Of a stretch of DNA of 64,000 nucleotides, positions 34,267 to 43,020 are shown piece by piece. This DNA comes from Acidimicrobiales bacterium (lineage in GTDB: Bacteria > Actinomycetota > Acidimicrobiia > Acidimicrobiales > DATDAH01): assembly GCA_016794585.1 (NCBI GenBank), contig JAEUJM010000019.1:62001-126000 (forward strand). Reading direction: 5' to 3'. Within the stretch, counting starts at the first letter, position 1, and every line of letters begins with the position of its first letter. The position numbers were made by a program, and so were the translations under genes. The notes below the pieces were generated by a model. That model ran no database searches, was not told the origin of the DNA, and was given only the letters and a program-made list of their open reading frames with translations.

Positions 34267-35079
34267 TCAGGCCTCGCTCAAGAGGCGCTCGCGGAAGAGA
34301 TCGAGCACCTGGTTGAGCGCGTCGTGGGTGGGGTGGCCGGGCTCGTCCACCAGGTGCTCGGTGAGCACCGAGTGGGCGTTGGTGGGGATGCCGTGGGGGT
34401 TGCCCTTCGACGAGTCGATCTCGACGCCCACGAAGCCGTCCCCCAGCTCTTCGCGCAGGCGGGCGAATCGGTCGGCGGGCATCACCGGGTCGCCTGTGAA
34501 GCGCAGGCCGAGCACGCAGACGCCCTCGTCGACCCGCTCCTTGACGCGGGCGAGGTCCGCGTCGGAGATGCCGAGGTCGCGCTTGCGGCCCCTGCCGACC
34601 GGGAAGGGCAGCGACGGCTGGCTGAGCACGGGGGCCACCACCTCCTCGTCGACCATCATGGCCAGCGCGAACCCGCCGGTCAGGCACATGCCGACCACGC
34701 CGACGCCGGGCCCGCCCAGCTCGTCGTGCAGGTCCCGGGAGAGGTGCCGGAGCCACGCCGTGACCGGAGAGGTCCGACCCGCTGCCCACGTGGCGAACTC
34801 CTTCGAGACGCAGGCACCGGTCAGCGACCGGGCCGCGTAGCCGTTCGAGATGGGCCGGCCAGGGTCGCCGAACAGCGACGGCATCGCCACGGTGCAACCG
34901 AGGTCGACCACCCGGCGGGCGAAGTCGGCCACGGCCGGCGTGATGCCCGGGATCTCGGAGATGACGACGACCGCGGGGCCCTCACCCTTTCGGTAGACGG
35001 TCTTGCGCTGACCGTCGTAGGTGACTTCGTGCGCGACGAAGTCGTCCAGTGGGTCCCAACCGTCGGGGGTGTCCGCCAT
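34267..35079 (-). CDS. Dienelactone hydrolase family protein
   Basis: 270-residue alpha/beta hydrolase. GVVGMCLTGGFAL (about residue 125) carries the Cys nucleophile in the GxCxGG elbow typical of dienelactone hydrolases. An early VVVISEIPGITPAV strand and VLGLRFTGDPVMPADRF, which supplies the acid, precede the His region GNPHG. The physiological substrate is unknown. No catechol-degradation genes lie nearby, so a general esterase role is likely. It is divergent from the F420 oxidoreductase 24 bp away. Confidence 0.88.
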   Translation of the reverse strand: MADTPDGWDPLDDFVAHEVTYDGQRKTVYRKGEGPAVVVISEIPGITPAVADFARRVVDLGCTVAMPSLFGDPGRPISNGYAARSLTGACVSKEFATWAAGRTSPVTAWLRHLSRDLHDELGGPGVGVVGMCLTGGFALAMMVDEEVVAPVLSQPSLPFPVGRGRKRDLGISDADLARVKERVDEGVCVLGLRFTGDPVMPADRFARLREELGDGFVGVEIDSSKGNPHGIPTNAHSVLTEHLVDEPGHPTHDALNQVLDLFRERLLSEA

Positions 35080-35103
35080 GGGCCGAAAGTAGTCTCTGCC
35101 GCC

Positions 35104-36039
35104 ATGCCCCACCCGTTCCGCTTCGGCGTCCAGTGCGGCCACTGCGAAGGCGGCGCCGCCGGCTGGGCGGCCCTCGCCCGCAAGGCCGAGGAGCTCGGGT
35201 ACGCCACCTTCACGATGGGCGACCACCTGGACGCGCAGTTCTCCCCCACCGTCGGCCTGATGGCCGCGGCCGCGGCGACCAGCACCATCCGCATCGGCGC
35301 GCTCACCTATGCCAACGACTACCACCACCCCGTCGTCCTGGCGAAGGAGGCGGCCACCCTCGACCTGCTGTCCGACGGCCGCCTCGAGCTGGGGGTGGGG
35401 GCCGGCTGGATGACGAGCGACTACGAACAGGCCGGCATCCCCCTCGACCCTGCCGGCACCCGCATCGACCGCCTGGGCGAGGCACTGACCGTGATGAAGG
35501 GCCTCTTCGCCGACGGTCCCGTCGACTTCCGCGGCGACCACTACGAGATCCGCGGGCTCGAAGGCACACCGAAACCGGTCCAGCGCCCCGGACCGCCCTT
35601 GCTCCTCGGGGGCGGGGGTCGGCGGATGCTGACGCTGGCGGCCCGCGAGGCCGACATCGTGGGTCTCAACTTCAACCTCCACGGCGGACGCATCGACGCC
35701 AGCGTCGGCCCCGACGGCACCGCGGAGCACACCGCCGAGAAGATCGCCTGGATCCGGGAGGCCGCCGGCGCCCGCTTCGACGACCTCGAGCTCCAGGTGC
35801 GCATCCACCTCGCGGTGATCACCGACGACCGCGTCGGCCTGGCCGAGCAGCTCGGGCCGGGCTTCGGCCTCACCCCCGAAGCCGCCCTTGCCAGCCCCCA
35901 CTCGCTGGCGGGCACCGTCGACGAGATCGTCGACGAGTTGGTCGAGCAACGCGAGCGCTTCGGCATCTCCTACATCGGCCTCAGCATGAGCGCGATCGAC
36001 GACATGGCGCCCGTCGTCGCCCGCCTCGCCGGCACCTGA
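35104..36039 (+). CDS. F420-dependent luciferase-like oxidoreductase (TIGR03621-type)
   Basis: 311-residue TIM-barrel protein of the LLM class. Family features include FRFGVQCGHCEGGAAGW, the barrel strands YATFTMGDHLDAQFSPT and GALTYANDYHHPVVLAKEA, DLLSDGRLELGVGAGWMTSDY, and PLLLGGGGRRML for cofactor phosphate binding. Such enzymes transfer hydride from coenzyme F420, or less often from FMN, to varied substrates. The substrate is not inferable. It begins divergently to the dienelactone hydrolase; the two may share regulation. Confidence 0.9.
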   Translation: MPHPFRFGVQCGHCEGGAAGWAALARKAEELGYATFTMGDHLDAQFSPTVGLMAAAAATSTIRIGALTYANDYHHPVVLAKEAATLDLLSDGRLELGVGAGWMTSDYEQAGIPLDPAGTRIDRLGEALTVMKGLFADGPVDFRGDHYEIRGLEGTPKPVQRPGPPLLLGGGGRRMLTLAAREADIVGLNFNLHGGRIDASVGPDGTAEHTAEKIAWIREAAGARFDDLELQVRIHLAVITDDRVGLAEQLGPGFGLTPEAALASPHSLAGTVDEIVDELVEQRERFGISYIGLSMSAIDDMAPVVARLAGT

Positions 36040-36040
36040 C

Positions 36041-36159
36041 ACTGGCTCCTCGTCCCTCGGAGCGGCTCCGCCACCCGGTTCGATCACCCCGCTGCCCGCC
36101 TCCGGCGGTCAACCTCCCCCGCCCCAGACTGGCTCCTCGCCCCTCGGAGCGGCTCCGCC
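36041..36159. repeat. Pair of 32-bp direct repeats with small hairpins
   Basis: 36041-36072 and 36128-36159 are identical except one C/T (start ACTGGCTCCTCG). Each ends with CGGAGCGGCTCCG, a 6-bp hairpin. They lie in the 127-bp gap between the convergent F420 gene and zapE stops. A terminator pair or a small extragenic repeat is possible. Confidence 0.75.
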
Positions 36160-36166
36160 GGCGGGA

Positions 36167-37219
36167 TCAGGTGGTGGCTTCGGCCAGGAGCGCCGACAGG
36201 CGGGACTCCGCCCGCCCGTACTTCTTGCGGTAGCCCCCCGAGCGATAGGGCTCGGGGAAGAGCTCGTGCACCCCGCACCCGGTGGCGGCCACGGTGACGC
36301 CGGCGTCGTAGAGCTCGTCGACGAGGTGGACGAACAGGAGCGCGTCGCCCTGGTTGGCGATGGGGTGCAGGCCTCGGAGCACCACGGTGTCGAGCCCGTC
36401 GATGAGGGCGGCGAACTGCACCGGGTGCACCACCCGGAGGTGGGCGAGTAGGGGGTCGAAGTCGTCGTCGGACACCGGCCCCGCCGCCGCGGCAGCCACG
36501 CCGGCCACCTCGTCGTCGTCGAGGGACTCGACGGGCACGATCGACGACGCCCGGTAGTCGGGCCCGTCGATGCGCAGCACGTCGAAGTGCGCGGCGATGG
36601 CCGCGATCTCGCGCTTGAAGTCGTCGGCGGCGAAGCGACCCTCGCCCAGCTGGTCGGGCACGGAGTTCGAGGTGGTGGCCACCCGGGTGCCCGTGGGCCG
36701 CTCCTCGCCCGGCAGGACGCGACGCAGGAAGGTGACCGCCATCAGCGTGTTGGCCACGTCATCGAGCTCGAACTCGTCGATGCACAGCAACCGGTAGCGG
36801 GAGAAGGCCCGCACGGCCTCGTCCATCCCCACGAAGCCGATCACCGCAGTCAGCTCGGCGAAGGTCAGGTAGGCCGCCGGCCCCGGCACGGCGTGGAAGA
36901 GGGCAGCGATCAGGTGGGTCTTCCCGACCCCGTACCCGCCGTCGAGGTAGAGCGCCGCGGGCGAGGCCGGTGCAGAGGTCCTCGCTCGGCGGAAGAACCG
37001 GCCACCCCCGTCGCCGGCCGCCGGCTCGGCCGGCACGGCGCCGAACGCCTCGAGGGCACCCAGCGCCGCCGCCTGCGAGGGATGGGCCGGGTTGGGCACG
37101 TAGTTGTCGAAGCGGACGCCGGCGAAGCGGGCCGGGGGCACGAAACCGGCCGCCAGCTCGTCGGCCGTGAGCGAGGGGCGGCGGTCCACCAATCGAGCGC
37201 AGGTCATGGGCGGGCGCAT
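36167..37219 (-). CDS. zapE: ZapE-type AFG1-like ATPase
   Basis: 350-residue AAA-like ATPase that in other bacteria acts at the division ring. Walker A LDGGYGVGKTHLIAAL (about residue 95), Walker B LLCIDEFELDDVANT and the sensor/arginine region TRVATTSNSVPDQL are typical, followed by FKREIAAIAAHF and LRIDGPDYR. Two in-frame ATGs (37219, 37207) exist; the outer one is used. The assignment to the AFG1/ZapE family is firm, but the division role in actinobacteria is inferred. Confidence 0.88.
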   Translation of the reverse strand: MRPPMTCARLVDRRPSLTADELAAGFVPPARFAGVRFDNYVPNPAHPSQAAALGALEAFGAVPAEPAAGDGGGRFFRRARTSAPASPAALYLDGGYGVGKTHLIAALFHAVPGPAAYLTFAELTAVIGFVGMDEAVRAFSRYRLLCIDEFELDDVANTLMAVTFLRRVLPGEERPTGTRVATTSNSVPDQLGEGRFAADDFKREIAAIAAHFDVLRIDGPDYRASSIVPVESLDDDEVAGVAAAAAGPVSDDDFDPLLAHLRVVHPVQFAALIDGLDTVVLRGLHPIANQGDALLFVHLVDELYDAGVTVAATGCGVHELFPEPYRSGGYRKKYGRAESRLSALLAEATT

Positions 37220-37296
37220 GGTAACGAGTCGCCGGGTCCGGCCCGACGTTCGCCGCCGAGAGCCCACGGCTACGATCGGCCCCGAGGTCGCGAACG

Positions 37297-38601
37297 ATGG
37301 CTGACGGGGACAACGAGCGCGAGGCGATCGCGCGCCTCTACCGGCGGGCGGCGTTCGGACTCGCCCCGGGCGAGCTCGACGAGCTCGCCGCCCTCGGGGT
37401 CGACACCGTCATCGACCGCCTGGTCGAACCGGACACCCATGGCCTGCCCAACGGCCCCGCCGACCCCTGGGTGGGGGTCGACATGCCCTTGGCCGACGGC
37501 GGCGGCGGAGCGCTCAACGCGTCGAGCCGGTGGATGGACCACCTGCTGGTGGCCGAGCGGCCCTTCGAGGAGTGGATGGCCTGGTACTGGCACGGCCACC
37601 TGGTCTCGAGCATCGCGGTCGTCGTGCACGTGCCCACCATGGTCAACCAGATCCAGCTGTTCCGGCGGGCCGGGCTGGGCCCGTTCCCGGAACTCCTCCG
37701 GGCGATCACCATCGACGCCGCCATGCTGCGCTACCTCGACGGGGGCGACAGCACGGGGACGGCACCGAACGAGAACTACTCCCGGGAGCTGCTCGAGCTC
37801 TTCGCCCTCGGCGTCGGCGAGTACACCGAGGAGGACGTCCGAGCCGGGGCGCGAGCGCTCACTGGCTGGCGCATCGACGCCGACATCGCGAACCCGGACC
37901 CACTCCGGTCGGCGGGCCGCGGCGTCTTCGTGGCCGCGGACCACGACGACACCGCGCAGCGCTACCTAGGTCGTGACAGGGTGCACGACGTCGACAGCGT
38001 CATCGCCGCGGTGGTCGAGCACGAGGCCTGCGCCCGCTTCGTCGCCGCGCGATTCGGCCGCGCCGTGCTGGGGCCGGAGGCCGACCCCGCGCTCCTGGCC
38101 GAGCTGGGCAGACGCTTCCGCGCCGCGGACCTCGACCTGAGGGTGCTCGCCCGGGCCACCCTCGAGGCCGTGGCCGAGGGACGCACCGCCGGCCTCGTGC
38201 TCGGCCCTCTGCCCTGGCTCCTCGCCGCGCAACGCGCCACCGGGGCCACCATCGATCGCATCGACCGCTACTGGACCCTCTACGACGCCGGGCACCTGCC
38301 GCTGTGGCCCCCCAATGTGTCGGGATGGACGGGAGGCACCACGTGGCTCACCTCCTCCACGACGGCCCATCGGTACAACCTGGCCGGCGTCGTGGCCGGG
38401 GCCACCGGCGAGGACAACCCGGCCCGCCGCGCCGCGGCGAGCGGGGACCTGGGTGCCCTCGCCGACGCCCTCGGTCGCCCCGAGGGATTCGGCCCGGCCA
38501 CCCGCGAGGCGCTCGCTGGCCTCGCGTCGTCGAGCCGGAACGACGACGGGATCGGCGTGCTGGCCGTAGCGCTGGCCTCCCCGGACCTGGTCCAGGCGTG
38601 A
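37297..38601 (+). CDS. DUF1800 family protein
   Basis: 434 residues without a clear signal peptide. The family signature NENYSRELLELFALGVGEYT is present around residue 165, then ARALTGWRI, HDDTAQRYLG, and the C-terminal PLWPPNVSGWTGG. DUF1800 genes are nearly always paired with DUF1501, as here (GTGA overlap). The function is unknown. Known context in other bacteria is export or surface-linked oxidation or polymer-modifying systems (weak). Confidence 0.93.
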   Translation: MADGDNEREAIARLYRRAAFGLAPGELDELAALGVDTVIDRLVEPDTHGLPNGPADPWVGVDMPLADGGGGALNASSRWMDHLLVAERPFEEWMAWYWHGHLVSSIAVVVHVPTMVNQIQLFRRAGLGPFPELLRAITIDAAMLRYLDGGDSTGTAPNENYSRELLELFALGVGEYTEEDVRAGARALTGWRIDADIANPDPLRSAGRGVFVAADHDDTAQRYLGRDRVHDVDSVIAAVVEHEACARFVAARFGRAVLGPEADPALLAELGRRFRAADLDLRVLARATLEAVAEGRTAGLVLGPLPWLLAAQRATGATIDRIDRYWTLYDAGHLPLWPPNVSGWTGGTTWLTSSTTAHRYNLAGVVAGATGEDNPARRAAASGDLGALADALGRPEGFGPATREALAGLASSSRNDDGIGVLAVALASPDLVQA

Positions 38602-39842
38602 CGTCCCCCCTGACCCGTCGCCGCTTCCTGGCCCTGGCGGGTGGGACCGCGGGAGCGCTGGCGGCCGGCACCGCGCTCTGGTCCCAGCTCATCGACGATC
38701 AGGTGCAGGACGCCGCGACGTCCACGCCGAGCAGCTCGAGCCGGCGGGTGTTGCTCGTCATCGAGCTCGCCGGCGGCAACGACGGCCTCAACACCCTCGT
38801 GCCCGCGAGCGGCCGCTACCGGAGTGCCCGGCCCACGGTCGCGGTCCCCGAGGCCGACCTGCTGGCCCTCCCCGGTGAGGACCGGTACTCCCTGCACCCG
38901 GCCCTCGCCCCACTGCTCCCCCTCTGGGAGGCCGGTCGTCTCGCCGCGCTCCAAGGGATCGGGCTCGACGACCAGAGCCGTTCCCACTTCGTCGCCACCG
39001 ATGTGTGGCGCGCCGGCGGACGCACCCCGTTCACCGACTCGTGGCTGGGGCGCTGGCTCGACGCCACGGGGGGCGAACGGCCGACGCCGCTGCGTGCCGT
39101 GGCCCTCGGCGCGAGTAGTCAGGTCCTGCTGGCCGAGCGCAGCCTCTCCACGGTGGTGACCTCCCCCCGGTCCTTCCAACTCCTCGCGCCGCCGGGCCCG
39201 GGGGTCGATGCCGACGCCGTGGCCGCAGCGTTCGCCGCGTCTGCGGCCCCCGTCAGCGCCGATCCGCTCGTCGCCGCGGCGCAGGTCGCCATCCCGGCCA
39301 CCATCGAGGGCGTTGACGTTCTCGCCCGAGCGGGCGGGGGCGTCGGCGGCGGGTCCACCAAGGCCGTCGACCCCACCCCGGCCACGACGCTGCTCGAGGT
39401 CGCGGCGCAGATCATCGGCCTCGACGTGGGCACCGAGGTGGTGGTGGTCGGCGTCGACGGGTTCGACACCCACGCCAACCAGCCCGAGCGCCACGCCCAG
39501 CTCCTCGCCGACGTCACCACGGGCCTGACCCGCTTCCTCGCCGCCATGGAGGCCCAAGGCCGGGCCGACGACGTGCTCGTGATCACCACGAGCGAGTTCG
39601 GCCGACGGGTCGCGGAGAACGGGAGCCTCGGCACCGATCACGGCAACGGCAACGTCCAGTTCGTCGTGGGCCCGCTGGCACGCGGTGGCATCGTCGGCGA
39701 GTTGGGCCTCGGCGCACTCGTCGACGGCGACCTCCCCTCCACCCTCGACGCCCGCTCGCTCCAGGCGCTCGCACTCGATTGGCTCGGCGGCCCGAGCGAC
39801 GAGCTCCTCGACACCACCCCCGACCGCTACGGCCTTCTCTGA
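38598..39842 (+). CDS. DUF1501 family Tat-exported protein
   Basis: 414 residues from GTG 38598. The N-terminus LTRRRFLALAGGTAGALAAG is a Tat signal. The body resembles sulfatase-like DUF1501 proteins: VLLVIELAGGNDGLNTLVP, a metal-type GGND loop, LGRWLD, VVGVDGFDTHANQ, VITTSEFGRR and TDHGNGNVQF. Partner of the DUF1800 protein before it. Activity is not established. Export would use the Tat components encoded about 2 kb downstream. Confidence 0.93.
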   Translation: MTSPLTRRRFLALAGGTAGALAAGTALWSQLIDDQVQDAATSTPSSSSRRVLLVIELAGGNDGLNTLVPASGRYRSARPTVAVPEADLLALPGEDRYSLHPALAPLLPLWEAGRLAALQGIGLDDQSRSHFVATDVWRAGGRTPFTDSWLGRWLDATGGERPTPLRAVALGASSQVLLAERSLSTVVTSPRSFQLLAPPGPGVDADAVAAAFAASAAPVSADPLVAAAQVAIPATIEGVDVLARAGGGVGGGSTKAVDPTPATTLLEVAAQIIGLDVGTEVVVVGVDGFDTHANQPERHAQLLADVTTGLTRFLAAMEAQGRADDVLVITTSEFGRRVAENGSLGTDHGNGNVQFVVGPLARGGIVGELGLGALVDGDLPSTLDARSLQALALDWLGGPSDELLDTTPDRYGLL

Positions 39843-39866
39843 GCGAGGACACCCGAGCGCGCCACA

Positions 39867-39902
39867 CGGCCCGACCAGGCACCTGAGCACCTGGTCGGGC
39901 CG
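39867..39902. terminator. Strong bidirectional hairpin terminator
   Basis: The 13-bp perfect stem CGGCCCGACCAGG / CCTGGTCGGGCCG encloses a short loop between the convergent DUF1501 and ferritin-like stops. There is no T-run on either side. Position and stability make termination of both genes likely. Confidence 0.75.
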
Positions 39903-39921
39903 CGCGAGCGGCCGTCGTGGA

Positions 39922-40626
39922 TCAGCCGGAGAGGACCGACTGGTCGGTGTTCTGGAACGTGTCCGGGACGGGGTACTCGCCCAGGACGTAGTTGAGGATG
40001 GCGATGTGCTGGCGGTCGATCACCTGGATGGAACCCGCCAGCGCCTTGGCATCGCTGCCTTCCAGCATGGACTGGGCGTCCAGGTACGTGTCCGCCGCGA
40101 TGCCCTCGAGCATCAGCGCCAGTTCCGCGACACCGATGACGTCGGTGACCTCGGCGAACGCATCGTTCACCGTGGTCTCGAGGTCGGCCGGGGGATCGCT
40201 GACCTCGGCCTCGCCGTTGTCGGCGAGCACACCGTTCCACGCGTCGAGCGCGGCCTGGTGCTGGTTCTTGGCCTTGGTCGCGAACTCCGCCACGGCGGGC
40301 GGCACTTCGCCGAGGTCACCGGCGGTGGCGGCGTCGAGCGCCGCCCCATAGGTGTTGACGGCGAGGACCTCGAGCCCGGCCGCACCGGCGGCGATGGCGA
40401 GGTCGCCCCCGCCGCCGCCCGCGGTCGTCGTGGTGTTGCCACCAGCAGCCGTGGTCGCGGTGGTCCCGGCTGCGCCGGAGCCGCTGTCGTCATCGCTGCC
40501 GCAGGCGACCGCGAGGACCGCGACGCCGGCGGTCATGCCGCTGACCGCCAGGAACTTGCGCCGGCTGAGCCCACTCGACGTGGGAGCCGCCGACACGGGA
40601 TTGGATCCTTGGGTATCGATGGTCAT
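39922..40626 (-). CDS. Ferritin-like domain lipoprotein with Tat signal
   Basis: 234 residues. The N-terminus has LSRRKFLAVSGMTAG (Tat motif) and ends its hydrophobic stretch with LAVACGS, a lipobox, so a Tat-exported lipoprotein is expected. A Ser/Thr/Gly linker leads to a helical domain of about 150 residues with regularly spaced Glu and His (KNQHQAALDAW, ELALMLEGIAADTY, IDRQHIAIL), as in the Ferritin_2/DUF4439 families. Metal or redox role unknown. ATGA overlap with the related upstream gene. Confidence 0.82.
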   Translation of the reverse strand: MTIDTQGSNPVSAAPTSSGLSRRKFLAVSGMTAGVAVLAVACGSDDDSGSGAAGTTATTAAGGNTTTTAGGGGGDLAIAAGAAGLEVLAVNTYGAALDAATAGDLGEVPPAVAEFATKAKNQHQAALDAWNGVLADNGEAEVSDPPADLETTVNDAFAEVTDVIGVAELALMLEGIAADTYLDAQSMLEGSDAKALAGSIQVIDRQHIAILNYVLGEYPVPDTFQNTDQSVLSG

Positions 40627-41480
40627 CGGACGGCACCCTCCTCGGGCGGGCTGGCCATGTCTGGCTCTTCGAACGGCTGTGGGAAGGCCACGCTGCCGGC
40701 CGCTGCCGGGTAGGCGGCGATGTCGGGCGGCAGGGCGATCAGGTCGGCCGCGTCGGCCTCCAGGAGCGCCTTGACGGCACGCAGGACGGCGAGGTGCTGC
40801 GACTCCACGCCCATGACGCTGCCGAACAGGGTGCGGGTCTCCGCATCCTGGACGAGCGACAGGTTGGCGAGGTACGTGTCCGTGGCCACCTCCTCGAGGG
40901 TGGCCGCCAGATCGACGACCTTCAGCGGGGAGTTCAGGCCGGGGGTCGCGTCCTCGACGATGGGGGCGTACTTGGGGTTCGCCTCCGTCTGACGCTGGCC
41001 GCCCAGGTCCTCGGCCTGGGCGTTGAACGAGGCACCGTGCTCGGCGTGCTGCTCCATGGTGGTCATGGCGAAGGCCTTGACCACCTCGTTGCCGTTCTTG
41101 ATGAACGGCAGGGTCAGCGCGGCCTCGTAGGTCGCCACGGCGAGGTTCTCCAGCGAAGCCGCCGTCTGGAGCGTCATCACGTCGACGTCCTCCTGGGCCC
41201 CGGCCGGGCGGGCCACGATGTTCAACACCGCAGCACCGAAGGCCGAGCCGAGCAGGCCGCGGGCGGCCAGGGCGCTCACGCCGAAGCCGCCGTTGCGCAG
41301 CAGGCGGCGTCGCTCGCTGTTGACCTGCCTCGTCTTGTCCAGATCCGGCTTCCGCCCACGTCGGGACGCGCCGAGCTCCTGCACCGCTGGGGCGTTCGCC
41401 CTGGCCTCTCGCAGTGCATCGCTCTGCAGGTCCTGGGACTCCGAGATCAGCTCTCGAAGCCCTCGGTCATCGACACTCAT
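40623..41480 (-). CDS. Ferritin-like domain protein, probably exported
   Basis: 285 residues. A polar N-terminus of about 55 residues is followed by ERRRLLRNGGFGVSALAARG, a Tat-like twin-arginine stretch with hydrophobic segment ending PAGAQ. The helical domain carries LENLAVATYEAALTL, TTMEQHAEHGASFN, a conserved E/H set, and DTYLANLSLV. It is homologous to the next gene in the operon. Both lie immediately downstream of tatB-tatC, consistent with Tat-dependent export of a folded metalloprotein. Confidence 0.82.
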   Translation of the reverse strand: MSVDDRGLRELISESQDLQSDALREARANAPAVQELGASRRGRKPDLDKTRQVNSERRRLLRNGGFGVSALAARGLLGSAFGAAVLNIVARPAGAQEDVDVMTLQTAASLENLAVATYEAALTLPFIKNGNEVVKAFAMTTMEQHAEHGASFNAQAEDLGGQRQTEANPKYAPIVEDATPGLNSPLKVVDLAATLEEVATDTYLANLSLVQDAETRTLFGSVMGVESQHLAVLRAVKALLEADAADLIALPPDIAAYPAAAGSVAFPQPFEEPDMASPPEEGAVR

Positions 41481-41548
41481 GGTGTGTCTCCTCGTTGTGG
41501 GTGTTGGTACTGGGTGGTATCCGGAGCCGTCGGGGTCGGCGGATGACC

Positions 41549-42328
41549 TCATGCCTCAGCGGCCGCCAGCCGGCGACGGCGCAGGGCGCGACCGATCAGG
41601 ATCGAGATCTCGTAGAAGAGGACCATCGGGATGGACAGCACGAACTGGCTGTAGGGGTCGCCGCTCGGGGTCAGCACCGCCACCGCCACGAAGATGACGA
41701 CGATGGCCCAGCGCCGCGCACCGGCCAGCTTCTCGGGCGAGACGATGCCCACCATCTGGAGGAACACCAGGAAGACGGGAAACTCGAAGCCCACGCCGAA
41801 CGCCAGCATCATGTAGGTGATGAGGCTGAGGTACTTCGCGGGCGAGTAGATCTCCTGCAACTCGCTGCCGCCGATGCTGATCAGGAAGTCGAGGGCCTTC
41901 GGCAGCGTCACGAACGCCAGCGCGGCACCCATGGCGAACAGCGTCAACGCCGAGCCCACGAACGGTACGGCGTAGCGCTTCTCGTGGTCGTGCAGTCCCG
42001 GCGTGACGAAGCGCCAGACCTGCCACAAGATCACGGGCATGGCCAGGAACACGCCGCCGTACCCGGCGATCTGCAAGCGGGTGCGGAAGCCCTCGAGCGG
42101 ATCGGTGACGAACAGGGCACAGTCCCCGCCCTGGACCTCGCAGTAGGGCTGGACGAGGAAGTCGAGGATCTGGTTGTAGAAGAGCCAGCCGACCGCCCCT
42201 CCGAGCACCACGGCCAGCACGGCCTTGAACAGCCGGTTGCGCAGCTCGGTCAGGTGCTCGAACAGCGTCATGTGGGGTGCCTCGTCGACCGGCGCCTCTG
42301 ACGGAGGTCCCGTCGCGGTGGCGGTCAC
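41549..42328 (-). CDS. tatC: TatC: twin-arginine translocase subunit
   Basis: 259-residue protein with six membrane helices that recognises twin-arginine signals. Seen are MTLFEHLTELRNRLF (conserved N-terminal loop with Glu), FVTDPLEGFRTRLQIA, a helix starting PVILWQVWRFVTPGLHDHEK, FGVGFEFPVF with the conserved Glu, and a final pair with TPSGDPYSQ. The GTG start at 42328 overlaps the tatB stop (GTGA). It sits upstream of two Tat-type ferritin-like genes. Confidence 0.96.
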   Translation of the reverse strand: MTATATGPPSEAPVDEAPHMTLFEHLTELRNRLFKAVLAVVLGGAVGWLFYNQILDFLVQPYCEVQGGDCALFVTDPLEGFRTRLQIAGYGGVFLAMPVILWQVWRFVTPGLHDHEKRYAVPFVGSALTLFAMGAALAFVTLPKALDFLISIGGSELQEIYSPAKYLSLITYMMLAFGVGFEFPVFLVFLQMVGIVSPEKLAGARRWAIVVIFVAVAVLTPSGDPYSQFVLSIPMVLFYEISILIGRALRRRRLAAAEA

Positions 42329-42630
42329 GGCGCCACCTGCTCGGCCGGTGGCTCACCCGCCGAGTCGACACCAGGACCGTCAGCGGTCGGCATCGAGGAT
42401 CGCGGCGTCGACGGGCGGCCGGCGTTGTCCTCCTTGCCCACCCGTCCTGCCTTGGCGTCCTCGACGACGAGCGCCGATTGGATCTCCTGGCGGAAACCGC
42501 CGGCGACCCGCTGGAACTCTCCGACGAAGTGGCCCACCTGACGGGCGGCCTGGGGCAGCTTGTCCGGCCCGAGGACGAGCAGCGCCACGAGCAGGATCAC
42601 CAAGAGCTCGGCCCCACCGATGTTGAACAC
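42325..42630 (-). CDS. tatB: TatB: Sec-independent translocase subunit
   Basis: 101 residues. One N-terminal membrane helix (FNIGGAELLVILLVALLVLG) is followed by the hinge PDKLPQAARQVGHF, an amphipathic helix and a long polar tail. Pairing with tatC and the GPDKLP hinge favour TatB over TatA. It starts at GTG 42630, with a hairpin directly upstream in the leader. Confidence 0.9.
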   Translation of the reverse strand: MFNIGGAELLVILLVALLVLGPDKLPQAARQVGHFVGEFQRVAGGFRQEIQSALVVEDAKAGRVGKEDNAGRPSTPRSSMPTADGPGVDSAGEPPAEQVAP

Positions 42631-42637
42631 GGGACTA

Positions 42638-42668
42638 CCCGTGTGCGGCCACGAGGGCCGCGCACGGG
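42638..42668 (-). promoter_or_regulatory. Leader hairpin of tatB
   Basis: Inverted repeat CCCGTGTGCGGCC / GGCCGCGCACGGG, 13 positions with one wobble pair, and a 5-nt loop, eight bases upstream of the tatB GTG. It would hide or present the ribosome binding area. A regulatory role is inferred only from position. Confidence 0.45.
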
Positions 42669-42795
42669 ATCGGGATCAGCGAGGACATGCCCCTGGTACG
42701 GAGGCGAGCCCGGATCTGGACGGGTCCGGGCGAATTCTCATCCAGACCAGGGGGTGGCTCCGTAGACCAGGCAACCCCGTGAAAGGACCGTCCCC

Positions 42796-43020
42796 ATGAA
42801 CCTCGGTGCCCCCGAGCTCCTCATCGTCCTCGCCGTCGTCATGCTCCTCTTCGGCGCCCGCAAGGTCCCCGACCTCGCCCGCTCCCTCGGCCAGGCCCAG
42901 CGCGAGTTCAAGGCCGGCAGCAACGACGCCGCCGCCCCCAAGCCCGTTCCCGCGTCCCCCGACCCCGTCGTCGTGCCCGCCGACCCCACCATCACCCCCG
43001 AGGCCCCCGCCGACCGCTAG
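42796..43020 (+). CDS. tatA: TatA: twin-arginine translocase pore subunit
   Basis: 74 residues. One membrane helix ([16 protein letters not shown]) is followed by [20 protein letters not shown], the amphipathic helix of TatA, and a Pro/Val tail. AAAGGA precedes the ATG. It is transcribed divergently from tatB-tatC, so pore and receptor components are on separate transcripts. Confidence 0.93.
   Translation: MNLGAPELLIVLAVVMLLFGARKVPDLARSLGQAQREFKAGSNDAAAPKPVPASPDPVVVPADPTITPEAPADR

Noticed and set aside
32162-34840. 892-residue plus-strand frame opposite pcrA
   Set aside because: It lies antisense to a helicase with all motifs; low-complexity translation.
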